Position numbers and translations under genes: made by a program | Part shown: positions 18,259-30,200 of the stretch, in pieces | How positions within the stretch are numbered: position 1 is the first letter of the stretch | How the letters are laid out: every line of letters begins with the position of its first letter | DNA from: Nematostella vectensis | Taxonomy: Eukaryota > Cnidaria > Anthozoa > Actiniaria > Edwardsiidae | Direction of reading: 5' to 3' | DNA: 64,000 bases | NCBI RefSeq assembly: GCF_932526225.1 | Contig: NC_064047.1 | Location: 2,355,501 to 2,419,500 of the forward strand | Notes under the pieces: model-generated | Databases searched by the model: none | Seen by the model: the letters and a program-made list of their open reading frames with translations, nothing else | What the model was told of the DNA's origin: nothing

Positions 18259-19559
18259 CTACGGGACCACACAGACCTCCATCCCATACTTGCATTGCGC
18301 AGACAGTTCTGCGCAAGATAAGTGCAGGTATACATTTATGATCACATGATGTTGAACATGAAATGGTCGCTAGAAATAAACAATTAGATACACTCTTTTT
18401 TATATAAGAACGTCTAATTTTCATTTGAGGCTGGGCCGTTCTTCTTTTTGGAGCATTTTAAAGCTGAATATGTTCTTAAAATGAGAATATAATAGAGAAT
18501 TACACTAATGAATCAATAGCAATTATAAGGTTTGTTACTATGGGCACAATTTGATTCTGCATTTTAGAAGGCATCAGGACTAAAAAAAAAAACTATCTTT
18601 TGTTGTGTCTCGATTATCTGAGACTTAACTTGTAATGTTTTCATACACCTGCCAACAAAATTGGAAATAAAAAATTCCAGTTTAAAGGAATAAATTTATT
18701 TTAGGTCCCCTCTATAGCCAGATAAAATCTTTTTATATTATTTATTGCAATCAAACTGAGAATGCTACTCCAAACCAACACAAAACGGAAATGTTTTCTT
18801 TGACTTTTCCGTCCACAGGTCTACTACAATACCGTGCGTGCGAGCTCGCATGTTTCGACTTGAGTTTGTGTGTTCGTGACAGATTTTATTCGGCATACCC
18901 GGTCTCGCTTCACTTCCTACTCTCTCCGACTCCATCTAAATTTACAAGGTGTTAAACCGTTATTTGTCAAAAGTTTTTAAAAAATTGAGAAGGCAATAGA
19001 GAATAGAGAATGGAAAGATTGTCAATTCACTTGTCAGTTTCTGAGGTTTTCTATTTTTTTTATTTGATGTTCTCGGCTGATTTTTTTGTGAGTAAGTACT
19101 TATTCGTAGCTAAGAATTTCAGCTGTGAAATTAAAACGGCGACTATACTCGATTCAAAGAGTAAACGAAATAAAGAAAAAAATATAATACATAAGCTTAC
19201 GTTTGGTGGTTGATTAAAATTCGGTTAGTTAGGTTAATTGTCAAAGTAATTTTGAGTTAAAAAATCACTAAATAATACTTAACATAAAATAAAAAAATGC
19301 ACATACAGTGCAAAGCCTTATATTGTGCTATTCAACTATCAAAATTTAAGTACTTACTTGCTACAATTTCAGGGGAGAGTCTTTCATGAATCCGTAGCTT
19401 CAGTTGCAGTCTCGCTAACTTTCTTCTAAAACGCTCCATCGTGAATTCAGGTCCACTCGCATTACTCAAACACTGAATATATCGAATGTAAACGCATAAA
19501 TCCCTAGGTTTCGTGTTGCCGCCTTTCATATAGATGTTGTTGTACAGAGATCTTTCCAT
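18259..19559 (-). CDS. possible small two-exon gene, unknown protein
   Basis: Exon 19358-19559 opens with ATG (MERSLYNN...) and ends at a near-consensus donor (CAA|GTAAGTA). The next candidate exon, 18259-18308, follows a TTATCTTGCGCAG acceptor, keeps the frame and reaches a stop after 16 codons. The predicted product is 83 residues, basic and helical (ERFRRKLARLQLKLRIHERL), with four cysteines. I do not recognise a family. The first exon is better supported than the second. It lies about 0.8 kb upstream of the prolyl hydroxylase start on the same strand, so it could also be a 5' exon of another transcript. Confidence 0.3.
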
Positions 19560-20712
19560 TGTTTCAGCTTTGCAGAGCAAATGACTTTAACAACACTTTT
19601 CACTATCTGAAGCACTTTGACTGGGTTGCCATTTTTATGTGGATAGATGTCGTGCCGACCTGCACGTCCAAAATTTGACATGCGCGCGCAACATCAAGGC
19701 ACAAAATACTATCAACGAAGCAAATAAATCATGCAGTTGAATAATACCACGTCCAAAATATCAAAAAAAATTCATAAACTAGCTGAAACAATTTTGGGAT
19801 CATGGCTTATGTTTCTGCTTTATTTTGTATGAAATTTGTGGTTTATTTTGAATACGTGACTTTGACAGCGCTAGCCTCCTTTTATGCATGTCAGAGTTCA
19901 CGGAGTTTATACTGTTTATAAGATATTTTCTCGCCAATAGAATGATCAGTTTCGCAATAAATACGTTGAACATTTTAATAGATTGTCTTTCTGTCTTATA
20001 TTGGCATTTACAAGCTTCTCGCGGTAAAAAGACGCATTGGTTAATGGTCTACTACAATCATGATATCTTTTATTGTTTTAGCAAAAACAGTTCCCAAAAA
20101 AATAATTGTGCTTTGTTGCCGGATAGGTTTACAAAAGATGTATTCAAACGACGCATATGTTACGTTAGTGATAGTTATAAAGTAGGGAGAAAACACTTTT
20201 CGGTTGATAAGGTGCATGGCTCGTGCGCGCTGGCACGATATTGCGACAAGTGCGGTTTCGAGTCCAACTGGCAAAATAAGTCAATCCAAATTTTGACATG
20301 AACAAAACAATGTCTCTTTTATAAGAACCTGTCTTTGCGATTTCTTTGAATAAACGTTTAATTGTATATTGTGTGTGTGTGCAACGTTAAAATTTAGATT
20401 GGAAAACGTGCAAGGTTTGTGAACAAAAATGACGTTGTAACGCAATACAGTAGTAACACAACGCTTGTAAACAAACATTATCGATGGGTTAGACAAATTA
20501 ATTTTTAAGGAAGGATTAAAAATTTGCCTTATGAACGTGCCATATATAGAGAGATACTTTCACTTTAAAAGCAATGGATTTCTTATGACATTTTAAAGTG
20601 TGCATTTTACGTGGGCTTTTCAATACCATCACGACACCAATGTCAATATTACCTCTCCTGTGTCACGTCCTGTGAGTCACTGGGGTCAAGCAACAAAACC
20701 ACGACCCAGACC

Positions 20713-20743
<31 letters not shown>

Positions 20744-23700
20744 AATGAAAACACGCTCACAGAAAATTCCATGTTCTCTCTTGTTTGTCTTGACACTAAT
20801 ATTATCGAAAAAAAAGCAATCCAATGGCAATTAGTTGCGCTTGGAATTGGCCAAAGAATGTCGTGGTGATTTCAGCGCCGTATCCTCATTATTAAACAAA
20901 TGTAGAAGAAAAGAAAACATATCCCTGGGGCTAATCAATTTACTGAGTGCCTTCTCTAGCTTGATAAGTATATATATTAATTGTAGCTTAATCCTACTGC
21001 AAATTAAACAATTCTTTCCTAGCTTCCCCCGCGTTAGGCGTCCTTGTAAAACATGCAACTAGGTGTTGTTGCCACTACAGACTGGTGAAGAGGCAAAATC
21101 TTCGAGACGTCTGTAATATCTAATCCTTTTTAGCGCTCTTCACATATCAGTTCGCTCCTAACCCCTCCCATTTTGCCTCGTTCTGTGCTTTGGACACGCA
21201 TGATAAAGAATATACTGATAAGCTGATAAGCTTCACGTTTACATGGTCTCTATGTCAACAGTGTTCCCCATTCCTGAGATGCTCATTATACTGTTAAAAC
21301 CTCATCCGGCCACCACAGGCAGGGTCCACAACCCTTGTGCGACGGCACAGACGCCAGACGAACTAATGATATTTCTCGCAAGACAGACGAAAGCCGCACC
21401 TTACCTACGGGCACTCAATACTTAACAACTTTCTAGAAACAAAGGCTTATTACCCTAAGTATTATTGCGTGACTCTTTTAACAAAGTGAAGAAAACTTCA
21501 ATAAAACGATGAAAAAAGATTCCCTCTTTTATTTCGTGACTACTTGAAGTATCTAGTATTTGATCACCTATCTGGTTTTATCCACCCTAAGGCGCATTTC
21601 AAAAGTGCTCCTCCCCCCTATTAAAGCGTTCGTTTCCGCACACACTTTGTGAATAGCGCTACCTCTTTGGGTCACTCTCAGGTTTTGCAGATCAATAAAC
21701 TCGCCAAGTCAAGCAAGCATGCGTGCTAGACAGACCGCTTTGTAAGACGTCGGTGAAACACAAAGGTTTTCTACAGCCCTGGAGAATTTGTTCTCTTTTT
21801 TTAAATGTGCTATAACCTACAATTATATTCAGGTCGGTACTCGCCATTGATTTTGATGCTTAAAAGCATGCGTGCTAGACATACCGTTTTGTAAAAGACG
21901 TCGGTCGGTCTTTATTGATGTGGTTTATGATGCAAACACGTGCGCCCGTTCCCGTGTATTGGGGAAACATTTGGCATGCATTAAGTACGCAATTATGAAT
22001 CTCAGAACATTAAAAAAATGAGAGCAAAAACGTGCATAGAATCTATGAGATAAACGTGCCGGTTGAAATACATATCGTTGGGTGCAAGTCTAGGTTCTGC
22101 TAATCATATGCACTTCTTCTTATCTTCGCTTAACAATGAAATGCTAATCAAACAAAATTATGCTAAATGAATATTGACCAATTTTACAAAAGCTTCACTC
22201 CAGTATATGCGAAGCTTAACCCGCAGCGCTTCATTGGTATTAGCAAAAAAGCGGAAAAAAGAACGTCCCAGGCTTCAAAAGCTGTAGCATTTTTGTTCAA
22301 ATGTCTGTAAACATTTTCACATGGTTTCAGGGGCCAGGATTCAGACTTATGCGTTACCCATGAACCACTGAAGGTGACGATTCAAGATTCTCGAGCCGTT
22401 TAAGGCGAGAGAAACCGGTAAACAACATTCTTAATTTGCGCGGGAGACTGGGACGAAGCTGCTACATGCTGGGAAGATTTTAGGCATCGAACGTTCCCTA
22501 GATGTGGTGGAGATTATGTATCCGGAAACAGAATTGTCAAAAAATTCCGTTTTCTGGCTTTCATTTAGTAGCACATCCAAATGCTTCCGACGCTATTTTG
22601 AATTGCTAATGCGCATTAGTTCCCGGATGCTGTGAGGCTTTCGGAAAGGTGACAAGTGACAAAGGTGTCATGTTTTTGCAACTCCATCCCGATAACTTGG
22701 CTGTGACGGACTAAACGATTTAAAAACGCAGACAATTGCTTCAAAAAAAAAAATTCACAAATCCATTTGATGTTACTGTTGTTTCAATTTTTTTTATGGC
22801 TCTAGTAATCTGTTTCATGTAAAATTTCAGAGATTTATACTAAATTTCCGGGCATGTTCAAATTGTGTATGCTATGAATTTGCAAGAAATCGCGAATTTG
22901 CAAGCGCTGCTCAGAAGACTCAGACCTATTTCCACCTATTTACGTAAACAGGTCAAAATATTTAGAATTAGTATTATAAGCAGCATGTCTTCATTCTGTT
23001 TTTTGAAGCGCCAGTTTTTGGCTTTTTTCGTAATCTGGTCACATGTCGACCAAGAAGTTCAAACTATTGTCAAAGATACTCAATTGAGTCCCGTACGATG
23101 GCGTTGATTACATGTTATTGAACACGTATTTGGTGTAATGAGCGATTCTCGATTATCTTGAGATTAAGTTTCATTTCCGCCTAATAACCGCATATGTAAG
23201 GTCGAGTGTGAGTCTTTTGAATGAAAGGAATTATGCCATATATTGACAGGGCTTGGAATAAATAAGTCAAGTAATTCGAGGCGGTAATGACTGGATTCAC
23301 GTCTCCACAGGCATTCCAAGCTCTCAGTATGTGATTATGAGTATGGAAAGTACTCAACTAAATAGCTTAGAATTTCATCCACACTACATAGAAAACACAA
23401 CAATCAATCAAGTACAAATATTATTGAGATTTTATTTCAGAGCAAAATGAATGGCTCATTTTAACTTTATATGTTTCCTACAAATTGAGTCAGATCACAT
23501 ACCCAGTGTGGGATCTTGGGAAACTTGTGACGTCTCTGTGAAAAAATGTTGCTAAGTCCATTAAAAATAATAATGAGTTGACTCATGACTTGAAAGATAT
23601 AAAAAAAAGACTTTAATAAAACAGAGTTTTTCGCGTAGACTAGCCCGATGGTAGAAAATTTAAGAGCATTCTACTTTTCGTGGGACTTTCAAAAAGAGAA

Positions 23701-24343
23701 ACAGGGTAGTGCATAACACTCAAGAACGCGTTCGACCTTTTGGGAAGAAAGTTGCAGGGAAAACGTGCGAAAAGGCTTACCTTTCGAGGGGATTGTGAAA
23801 GGCGATCTGTAAGCACGATCGTTGTTGAATTACTGTTCGACCAATTTTTAACAGTAAAAAAAATGGGATTCATTATTGGCTGTTTTGTTTTAAGGAACAC
23901 ATAGCTCCTACGTCTTTTATAAAAAAAATTAAATTGTACCTTTGAACCAAATTTTATTCAGCGGTCGCATCAATCGTTTGTGTTCTAGTTATCTTTTCTT
24001 GTCTATGTTGCGCGCGCATGAACGCAAGTGTGAGTCGCGACAGAAGGTAGAGGCATGATTTAGTGCACAACCTTTTAAAGTGCTTTGTCTAAGACGATAG
24101 GTCTTCAAAACCTCTCATTAGCTGAAAGCTGGCTCAATTCTTCTGTGTGGTTATTACTCTTATAGTAAACCGACAGAATGAGGTCATTTTATCTATGGAA
24201 ATAAATTTATTCTACTACTTAATCTTTGTTAGTCTTTTTTCGCATAGAAATAATACAGGTTGCGTGTGCCTTGGCACAGATGTGACAAAAGTATTTTTGC
24301 GTTCATCCTTCATCCTATATAGCCAATCAGGCAATCAGGCAAT
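19560..24343. other. long intergenic stretch, no supported gene
   Basis: No domain-bearing frame. A C/A homopolymer tract lies at about 20,708-20,744. A short direct repeat (GCATGCGTGCTAGACA-type, 21,717 and 21,867, each about 45 bp and ending near GACGTCGG) is visible. The rest is AT-rich unique-looking sequence. Confidence 0.4.
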
Positions 24344-24375
24344 CAGGCCAGTACCCAGGATTACTCTTCGGGTGG
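24344..24375 (+). repeat. fragment of dispersed CAGG..GTACCCAGGA repeat
   Basis: CAGGCCAGTACCCAGGATTA is followed by a G-rich run. The same terminus-like sequence recurs at about 25,549, 25,970 and 46,992, so it is one end of a dispersed DNA-transposon family. Confidence 0.5.
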
Positions 24376-24635
24376 AAGGGGGGGGGAGGCAATGCGAATT
24401 TTAAAAATCCCGTGGGGGTGGAGGTGGTGAGGGAGAGGAATTTTTATGCCATTGCAGTATCTCAACGGGGTGTTTTATTATCGGATTTGGCTACAAAAAT
24501 GTTTGACTAACAGATTTATGACATACCAGAGTGATCTTGAATGTCTCGCTTATGCATGGCTTTGTGAACAGAGAGGACGTCTATTGCGAAACAGAAGCTG
24601 CCCTCTGCACCCCACCCTCCCTCCCTGGGTACAGG

Positions 24636-25523
24636 CATGCGTAAAAGGAGAATGCGTAAAAGGAGAATGCGTAAAAGGAGAATGCGTAAAAGGAGAATGC
24701 GTAAAAGAAGAATGCGTAAAAGGAGAATGCGTAAAAGGAGAATGCGTAAAAGGAGAATGCGTAAAAGGAGAATGCGTAAAAGGAGAATGCGTAAAAGGAG
24801 AATGCGTAAAAGGAGAATGCGTAAAAGGAGAATGCGTAAAAGGAGAATGCGTAAAAGGAGAATGCGTAAAACTGGACCACCAGAATGCGTAAAAGGAGAA
24901 TGCGTAAAACTGGACCACCAGAATGCGTAAAGGTGGACCACCAGAATGCGTAAAGGTGGACCACCAGAATGCGTAAAATTGGGCCACCAGAATGCGTAAA
25001 AGTGGACCACCAGAATGCGTAAAAGTGGACCACCAGAATGCTTAAAAGTGGACCACCAGAATGCGTAAAAGTGGACCACCAGAATGCGTAAAAGTGAACC
25101 CCCAGAATGCGTAAAAGTGGACCACCAGAATGCGTAAAAGTGGACCACCAGAATGCTTAAAAGTGGACCACCAGAATGCGTAAAAAAGTGGACCACCAGA
25201 ATGCGTAAAAGTAGACCACCAGAATGGGTAAAAGTGGACCACCAGAATGCGTAAGAGTGGAGCACCAGAATGTGTAAAAGTGGACCACCAGAATGCGTAA
25301 AAGTGGACCATCAGAATGCGTAAAACTGGACCACCAGAATGCGTAAAAGTGGACCTCCAAAATACGTAAAAGTGGACCACCAGAATGCTCAGAAGTGGAC
25401 CACCAGAATGCTCAAAAGTGGACCACCAGAATGCGTAAAAGTGGACCACCAGAATACGTAAAAGTGGACCACCAGAATGCGTAAAAGTGGACCACCAGAA
25501 TGCGTAAAAGTGGACCACCAGAA
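24636..25523 (+). repeat. two-unit minisatellite (15 bp and 23 bp)
   Basis: The left part (to about 24,870) repeats a 15-mer, AATGCGTAAAAGGAG, about 15 times. The right part repeats a 23-mer made of AATGCGTAAAAG plus TGGACCACCAG, roughly 28 times. Both units share the 12-bp core AATGCGTAAAAG and interleave once near 24,868-24,905. Long open frames on both strands here are artefacts of units lacking stops and are not called as genes. Confidence 0.95.
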
Positions 25524-25548
25524 GTCACACGTTGGCTACCCAAGGCAG

Positions 25549-26060
25549 CAGGCAAGTACCCAGGACTGGCTGAGGGGGAGGGGAGGGGATGCGAAGTCAC
25601 AGGTATCATATCATATAGAAAATAGCATTTGACGTTCCTTTAATAAGGGAATGGCCAAAAATGGCGGCCGAGAAGGGTTCATATCAAACATATTCCCCAA
25701 GGATAGTGTCCTTCGTTTGCATTGCCTTATATGGTCATTGATGCCCATATTTAGAAGAGCTAAAGTTTTCCCGCTCCCTGATCTCCAGAAAATATGGTGA
25801 AAAATGCTGATTCCTGTCAATTTGAGACTCGTGGCAAGAATGTTTCCAAAAAAAACCTGACAGCTTGGTCAAATTTTTATCTCACTAATCTTGAAAAGCC
25901 CTTAGACCCAGGCCTCCCAGAGATTGACCGAGCGGGTTTGAAGGTCACCCAAATATTGATATGGCGCGTGGGCGTGTTCCCAGGATTGTCCGGGGGGGGG
26001 GGGGGCGCAGTCATAGGTATCACATGAAAACATCATAGTATTTAAAGATTCCATTATGTG
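25549..26060 (+). repeat. two diverged copies of a dispersed repeat
   Basis: A block starting CAGGCAAGTACCCAGGACTG (25,549) and one around GGGCGTGTTCCCAGGATTGT (25,970) each continue through a G-rich run into GCG(A/C)AGTCA(C/T)AGGTATCA. They are about 90 bp each and about 420 bp apart. This is probably the terminal portion of a transposon family also seen at 24,344 and 46,992. Confidence 0.5.
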
Positions 26061-27238
26061 TTTTTCCTATTTCTTATTAAAATTAAAATAAGAAATGCCC
26101 CCCTTTTTGTCCGCCAAGGGGGAACACATGCGCACCCTGTGCGTCCTCTGTTTACGCGCCTGGGATGGGCCATTAGATATTTGAGGATTTGGTCAGTCTA
26201 TCCATGTATATATCCATGCTTTTTTTCTTAGAACTTTAGTTTCAGTTACCAAAAATAGTTTTTTTTCTGCAGAATAATTTTTTTTGTCACTGCGAAGCTC
26301 TGGTCGATTATCCAGACCCCGTCCCTAAAGTCTGTCAAATATGTTACAAATAACATTCTAGAAGAACAAATCGAAAGATCATCAGTAAACTATTAAGAAG
26401 AATACAAATTCAAAAATTGTCGGGTAAGTATTTTCTAAATTTGATTACTGTTGTTTGAGATGGCGAGAGCTCTGCTTGTGTGTGCAGTGCTATTTCGCCA
26501 GTAGTAGCTGCTTTTTTTTGCCCCAATCGAAACGATAATGTCACGCGCAGCAACCTGTTTTGGCCGCTAGAACGGTTTCTTCCGCGAAAACTCCAAATCT
26601 TGAATTTTAACTGACTTTTTTTTTTCGCTTGATGGCTTAAGTTAAACCCGGGTCAAAAATTATAAGACACGAAAGGCTGTAACAAGATCGATGATGGGGT
26701 CGGATGGATTTACCGCAACCAGCTACCTTCCCACAAGGGACCATCTGTCTAGCACACCTGTTCCTACAGCTAAACAGGAGACTGACAGATGTCAATCAGA
26801 TACGTCAAGCATTTCTTCTAAAAATATAGCTGATTAAATAAACCCAGTAAGCCCTTGCTTCCCCGCCCCGCTGCCATGACGTGTCCAAAAAAAAGGAATG
26901 GGTAAAAATCAACTGATTTTGTTCTATCGAGATTGCTGACTTAAAGTGTCTCTGTCAGCCGCCATCTTGTCATCCCAGCACATTACCAAGTGTGAAAAAG
27001 CATCCATTTGCATCGCCGGATTTGGGAGGCATATTGCAATATTTGTTATTGAATTTAGTTGATGAAGTATAAAACATTGTTTTTAGATGTGTGAGTGACT
27101 TGGTCTCTTTTGATCTCTAGAGGGCTCCATGCGTCTAGGATGACGCATGATGTTTGTTAGGGCGTCTGGAGAGCTGTGTCAATAAAAATAAGCATTCCCA
27201 TCTCAAACCTCTGTAGACTCAACACTCTGCAATTCGCC
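26061..27238. other. intergenic, 5' of the amine oxidase gene
   Basis: No gene recognised. It includes the putative promoter and 5' UTR of the downstream gene. A few T-runs and a CGCGCCTGGG-like transposon-terminus remnant near 26,155 are visible. Confidence 0.4.
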
Positions 27239-30200
27239 ATGAAAGCGCTTACACTGTTGGTTCTCCTGGTGACAGGTAAAGCTCTAGACTTTCTCACTAG
27301 TAAAGCTCTTCCTAGCGAAGATTTCGTTGAAGGAGACGGAAAGGATGCGCACGTACGCGAGTGTTAAAATTAGAGCGAAGGAAACGCAAGAGGAAAAGAA
27401 AAAAAAAAGAAAACACTCCGTTTCTTGCATCTACATTTGCAGCTCCGTCGCTCCAATTTTCACACGCGAAGTGGTAATGCTTACGCCCCGCTTTCTTTTC
27501 TTTCCGGGCGGCTTTCCTAGTCAAAATAGGCCTAACTTTTGAAATGATAAATTAGTCCAATAAACATTTTTTGTCTTTTACTTTTTTTCAGGAGCTATAT
27601 GCACAGTAACAGTTACTGCAGGTACATACTGTTTAACAAAATCTTTAATATGTAGATTGCTTCGATTTGCAATAAGTGCCTTTTTTCTATAGCATTTCTT
27701 TTCTTACGCTTTCTTCTTATATGGTAACACATCCAAAAGAACACAGATCACGGGCTATCCGACTTCAAAATGAAGTCTACATTCTTGTTAGTGTTGCGTA
27801 AAGCACGTAACGACGCGCAATGTAACCGCCGCCACCTGGTAATGAGTACTAACACGACCCCCCGCGGCGTGTTTTTTTCCTTCCCAATGGGGGTCGTGTT
27901 ACTCAGGTAACAAGACTGTAGACTTCATTTCTGAGTCAGATTATCCTATAGCCTGTGCACAGATATCGCTTTCTGATTATCGATCAACCATTCTTTATTA
28001 TTATTGCTTATAATCTAGAATACCGCGGTTTATTTACAAGAAAATTTCAAAATGCCCATCCACGATTGAAGTCCAATGGGCGTCATTGGCCCTCTTCAAA
28101 AGGCATTTCTGGGTCAATCACCTGGTCGCTTATTCTCTTAAATTTATGCGGCCAATTGAGTTTATTAAGGTAAAGCCCCGTTTAAACAACGACAACATCA
28201 GTCAGATTACTAACACTCGGTTGACTACAAGACAAAAAAAAATAGACAGATTTTAGACGGGGTGCTTAGCTTAAAGGAAAAGTAGAAAGAAAACCAATGG
28301 ACAGCCTTTATTTGCTGCGGCCTGTAGATGTCCGCTAGGATGTGTGGATTTAGTCTTTGTAATAAGCTTTCTTTAGAACGGTCAAAATATCCCACGGAAA
28401 ACGCTTTGCTAAGTAGACAAATGACGACGTTGTTTTGTCCGATAGATATACACGATAACTTCTGTAAATACAAGCCTGATGGAGAGTACAGGGACCCCTA
28501 TGACGCTTGCAGAGGCTTCATTCACTGTCACAATTATAACGCCTCCTACAAGCCGTGCCCAGGTGGCCTGCTGTACAATGAGACGACCAAGCAGTGTGAT
28601 TGGCCACGCAACGTGGACTGTCCAATGGGTGAGTGACACGTGTTTTGACATCATTGGTTTATGTGCTTTTAGCTTTCAGATTTCTGGCTCGAATAATGGT
28701 AATGTCCCTAAAGTGCAAGTGCCTCAAACCTAGGTGGCGCATTTAGATGAAGCGTTACTTTGTGATGCATTTGTCTTCTGCCGATGTGTTTCGGTCTCGA
28801 TTCCATGTTATTTACACTGAACATTTTCAGTCTTAAAATGCTAAGTGAACAAAAACTACCCAGTCTTAAATGAAATTCGACGTTTTTATAAAAAAGAGTG
28901 TATACGACCCCCAAAAGCATGTCTATTTCTATGTCTTCAAGGAAACAGGGACGGAAAGGGTAAGAATACTCGTCCCGTCTCTCGACTCCATTGCTGACCA
29001 AAACGTCTTCTCTTTTATAGGTAACCTTGACTGCGGTGTGGGTATCGTCGGTGGCGGATTCTCCGGTCTGTACCACGCATATCAGCTGCTCAAAACCGGC
29101 AAAGAGACGAGCGTTTGTGTTTTCGAAGAAGATTCGCGACTCGGTGGACGCATCTGGGATCATGCCTTTAAGGAGGCTCCAAACGTCGCTGTTGGTAACG
29201 TGCAACAGTACTATTTCAGCGGCTAAAAAATAGGCCATTTCTTCTTTAACTTCTCTGCTTTGTCTTTATCCTCTTTTCTTACTCTTTCTCTTTATTCTCC
29301 CTTTTTTTCCTTTTTTTCCTCTTTTCTAGATTTTTTCTCATGACCTCGATCTCTCTTTCCTGTAGGCCTTGGTGCTTGGAGAATCGATAAAAAGCATCCG
29401 GTTATGATGTAAGTTCTGTATAACTCATAGTAAGTTCTATATATATAACATATAACTCTATTTCCTTAGGTAGCGTTACCATGTACACCCGACTCGTAAA
29501 TGCAAGAATTGAGTGTCTAAGTTAGCCAGGAAACTATTCATCAGTTGCGCAAATTCCTAAACCTACGACAAACTAGGACATTACATTTTGTACGCTCGTA
29601 CGAGCAAATCTTAATCGCCGGCTGAAAATCGCCAGGACTGCTGCCGCGGCGATATCTAAGACGTCTGATTCGTTCAATACTGGCGATCAAATTCGCTGAC
29701 GATCACCGGCGATTGAATTTGCTAATACGAGCGTAGAAAATCACCTAGTGTTTCGTAGGCTTTTTACCAATTCTTACATCAGTCTATATACCTTTTTTGG
29801 CCTCCTTAAAAGCTTGTCACACCAACCAATCTATCAAAATTTCTTTTTGTGGAACACTTGTTTTTTTTCATAGCAAACACCTTGCCGAGCTTGAAATAAG
29901 TCACGTTGAATGGAGTTTTATTGAGCCTAGCCTAATAGAGTCACGTGGTATCGTCGCTAACAACCACGAGGACATCAAGAAGGCTTTCCCCTACCTTAAG
30001 GCACACAGGAAGTTTGGTCCTATGTCGAGCAGTGAGCTGTTGAGCTACGCACTGAAGCCTGAGCACGCGGCAAACGCGGAGAGCTATGCCACCGTGAATA
30101 CATACGTCTCGAATCACATTACACACGAAGGGGCCGAGTACTTGTCTGAGCTGTACGGATACAAAGGTTAGAAGAGGTGATACAGTTTATATGATGGTGA

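Noticed and set aside
20225-20275. tRNA-like segment (GTTTCGAGTCC near 20,255)
   Set aside because: No acceptor stem or D arm can be formed around it.
19888-20301. 137-codon plus-strand frame with several cysteines
   Set aside because: The cysteines do not form a known finger, there is no convincing splice or promoter context, and composition is like the surrounding AT-rich DNA.
24516-25518. Long overlapping open frames on both strands rich in repeated peptides
   Set aside because: They are produced by stop-free minisatellite units and show no domain or codon signal.
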